NCBI GenBank assembly: GCA_963575745.1
Contig: CAUYUJ010009814.1
Location: 1-20,000, forward strand
Origin: Prorocentrum cordatum
Taxonomy: Eukaryota > Sar > Dinophyceae > Prorocentrales > Prorocentraceae
Length of the DNA stretch: 20,000 nt
Reading direction: 5' to 3'
The translations under genes and the position numbers were made by a program. The notes below the pieces were generated by a model that saw nothing but the letters and a program-made list of their open reading frames with translations, had not been told where the DNA came from and did no database searches. Below are positions 18,345-20,000 of the stretch, one piece after another. Every line of letters begins with the position of its first letter. The first letter of the stretch is position 1.

Positions 18345-18497
18345 TCAGATGTGTGCATGTGTGTACCAGCGCGTCGGAGGAAAATGTGCGTGCGCGTGTG
18401 CGTGTGTGTGTGTGTGCATGGGTTTGTGCGCGTGCGCGTTCGTCTGCGTACGTGGGCGTGTGCGCGTGGGCGTGTGGGTGTGGGTGCGGGTGCGGAG
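18345..18497. repeat. Degenerate TG/CG alternating tract
   Basis: Long runs of GTGTGTG, GTGCGCGTGC and GGGTGTGGGTGCGG. Alternating purine-pyrimidine sequence of this kind can adopt Z-DNA. It is upstream of the dehydrogenase start. Open frames across it encode low-complexity Cys/Val/Arg peptides and are not credible genes. Confidence 0.85.
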
Positions 18498-18683
18498 CCC
18501 CTCACCCGACGCCCCAGCCGCAACTCCGACTGCGTCGACGACCCCAGCCCCAACTCCGAAGGCACCTCGACGCCGACCTCCAGACCTCTGCGCGCTGGGA
18601 CTAGAATGCAGTGGGGAATCCGAGGCCAGGGCCAAAGACGACCCAAAGCCTCGAACATGAAGCCTCGAGCGATCGACTCCGAC
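18498..18683. other. Short unique stretch, no gene recognised
   Basis: GC-rich, with an imperfect repeat of CCCAGCCnCAACTCCGA at about 18510-18560. Nothing else is recognised. Confidence 0.4.
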
Positions 18684-19098
18684 CTAAACAACGACGACGA
18701 CGACGACGACGCCACACGAACCCCGTCCGACTCCGACAACATCGCCGGCACGGCGCCGGCCGACAACGACGACGACGACGACGACGACGACGGCGACGGC
18801 GAAGACGAAGACGCCGCCAGACGCCGACCGACGCCGCCGACGACGGCGCCCGCCCCGCGAAGCCGACGACGGGCGACCGACGACGACGCCGACGACGTCG
18901 ACGAAGCCGCCGACGCCGACGTCCACGGCGGCGCCCATCCTGGCTGCTGGCCGAAGGGCCCCGGGCTCACCCGGGAGCGGTGGCTGGGCGGCTGCCTCCG
19001 CACCCCGCGCCCGCGCGCGCGCGCTCGTCGGCGTCGGCGTCGGCGAGGTCGGTCGTCGGTCGTCGTCGTCGTCGTCGGTCGCCCGTCGTCGTCGTCGG
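18684..19098. repeat. GAC/GTC triplet arrays with GC-rich spacers
   Basis: ACGACG units at 18690-18712, 18767-18792 and scattered GACGCCG variants to 18920, then GTCGTC and GTCGGCGTCG at 19025-19098. A + strand frame from 18336 stays open through here into the GAG array, but its peptide is poly-Asp/Arg/Glu and follows from triplet composition. Confidence 0.8.
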
Positions 19099-19156
19099 AA
19101 GAGGAGGAGGAGGAGGAGGAGGAGGAGGAGGAGGACGACGACGAGGAGGAGGAGGA

Positions 19157-19187
<31 letters not shown>

Positions 19188-19240
19188 GAGGGCGAGGGGG
19201 AGGAGGAGGCAGAGGGAGGAGGGGGAAGGGGGAGGAAGGA
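19099..19240. repeat. GAG/GGA triplet array
   Basis: GAGGAG units with GAC interruptions (about 19133-19145), then GGA-rich sequence. Purine-rich on the + strand. Confidence 0.88.
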
Positions 19241-19760
19241 GGATGAGAGAGGGCGCAGGAAGAGAAGGAGGAAGAGGAGGAAACAAAATTATATCTGTAC
19301 CAGCCAGGCGAGGGACTAGGGCGGGAAGCGCCGCTTTTGTCCACGCGGCTCGTCCGACGAAGCGGAAACAAAGGGAGAGGTGGATGACACAGGGAAAAGC
19401 GAGGAGGAGCTGGAGGACTGCGAGGAGGAAGACAACCACAAAAACGATTAAGAAAACGATAACGACCTCGAGAGAGGCGGACGACAAGATCGACGAGGGA
19501 AGGAGAATGGCAGCGTAGAATAAGAGGGGGACAGCGTAGATGAGGAAGGGGAGAGGGGAGGACGAGGAGGAGGAGGAGGAGGAGACTCTCGAGGAGAACG
19601 GCAAGAATATGAATATGACAAGACGGAGGAGGACAAGGACGACGGACAGGATGACTAATTCGGAGAAGAGCAGCATGAAGAACAGCGTGGAGTACAACGA
19701 GAAAAACGGTGCAAGTACGGATAAAGATATGGAGGTTGACAAGGGGGAGGACGACGCAGA
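19241..19760. other. Purine-biased DNA, no gene recognised
   Basis: A/G-rich, with AGGAGGA, AACGA and GACGA clusters but not a clean repeat. Open frames on both strands are low-complexity. No motif recognised. Confidence 0.5.
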
Positions 19761-19956
19761 AAGAGAGAGGGGGGGAGGAGGACGACGACGAGGAGGAGGA
19801 GGACGACGGACGAGGAGGCGGAGGAGGAGGACGAGGAGGAGGAGAGGAGGAGGAGGAGGAGGAGGAGGAGAGGAGAGGAGGAGGAGGAGGAGGAGGAGGG
19901 GGGGGAAGGGAGGGGAGGGGAGGGGAGTGGAGGGGACGGGAGGGGAGGGGAGGGGA
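19761..19956. repeat. GGA array passing into GGGGA pentamers
   Basis: AGGAGG and ACGACG units to about 19895, then GGGGAGGGGA at about 19905-19956. At least four G-runs of four lie close together, so the + strand could form G-quadruplexes. Confidence 0.85.
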
Positions 19957-20000
19957 GGCGCCTGTTGGGGCCTCCTGGGCGCCTCTTGGGGCCCTCTTGA
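19957..20000. repeat. Partial tandem duplication at the window edge
   Basis: GGCGCCTGTTGGGGCCTCCT is followed by GGCGCCTCTTGGGGCCCTCT, a period of about 22 bp. The array is cut by the window end. Confidence 0.6.

Noticed and set aside
18336-19319. 327-residue + strand frame
   Set aside because: It runs through TG, GAC and GAG repeats and the peptide is low complexity throughout. It is antisense to the dehydrogenase upstream region.

Overview
The window is nuclear DNA of a dinoflagellate. The decisive sign is a 17-base core of the dinoflagellate spliced leader, AGCCATTTTGGCTCAAG, on the minus strand at 15249-15265. It lies exactly at the 5' end of a LINE retrotransposon. Repeat-rich DNA, a split gene with large unusual introns, and dense TE and microsatellite content fit this. 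I do not recognise the species.

Layout. 1-5102: long low-complexity arrays of TCC, ACC and ATC triplets, broken by a 4-copy 83-bp tandem repeat (1902-2232) and a short unique stretch. 5103-6360: unique GC-rich DNA with no recognisable gene but one conspicuous hairpin. 6361-8903: CTA, CGA and CTCCTA arrays around a unique island (6736-7546). 8964-18176 (minus strand): one recognisable host gene, a CoA-acylating (methyl)malonate-semialdehyde dehydrogenase of 495 residues in four exons. 18177-20000: upstream DNA with TG, GAC, GTC and GAG repeats, purine-rich on the + strand.

Intron 3 of the dehydrogenase gene is about 6.1 kb and is mostly a full-length LINE (9861-15265) in the same orientation as the gene. 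It has a 10-bp target-site duplication, a (CCA)n 3' tail, an intact ORF1 and a decayed ORF2. ORF2 has an unusual domain order: apurinic-type endonuclease, then RNase H, then reverse transcriptase. Its 3' region carries a 56-bp tandem array bracketed by two copies of the end of ORF2.

All three introns have short direct repeats at their borders and imperfect inverted repeats just inside. Intron 2 can be read as GT-AG; introns 1 and 3 cannot. This resembles introner-type or nonconventional introns. The exons join in frame with all dehydrogenase motifs kept, so the host gene looks functional despite the LINE. A weaker spliced-leader-like remnant (16 of 21 bases) lies about 100 bp upstream of its start codon and may mean the gene itself once passed through an mRNA intermediate.

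The parts most worth following up are the trans-spliced LINE, its EN-RH-RT layout, and the inverted-repeat introns.
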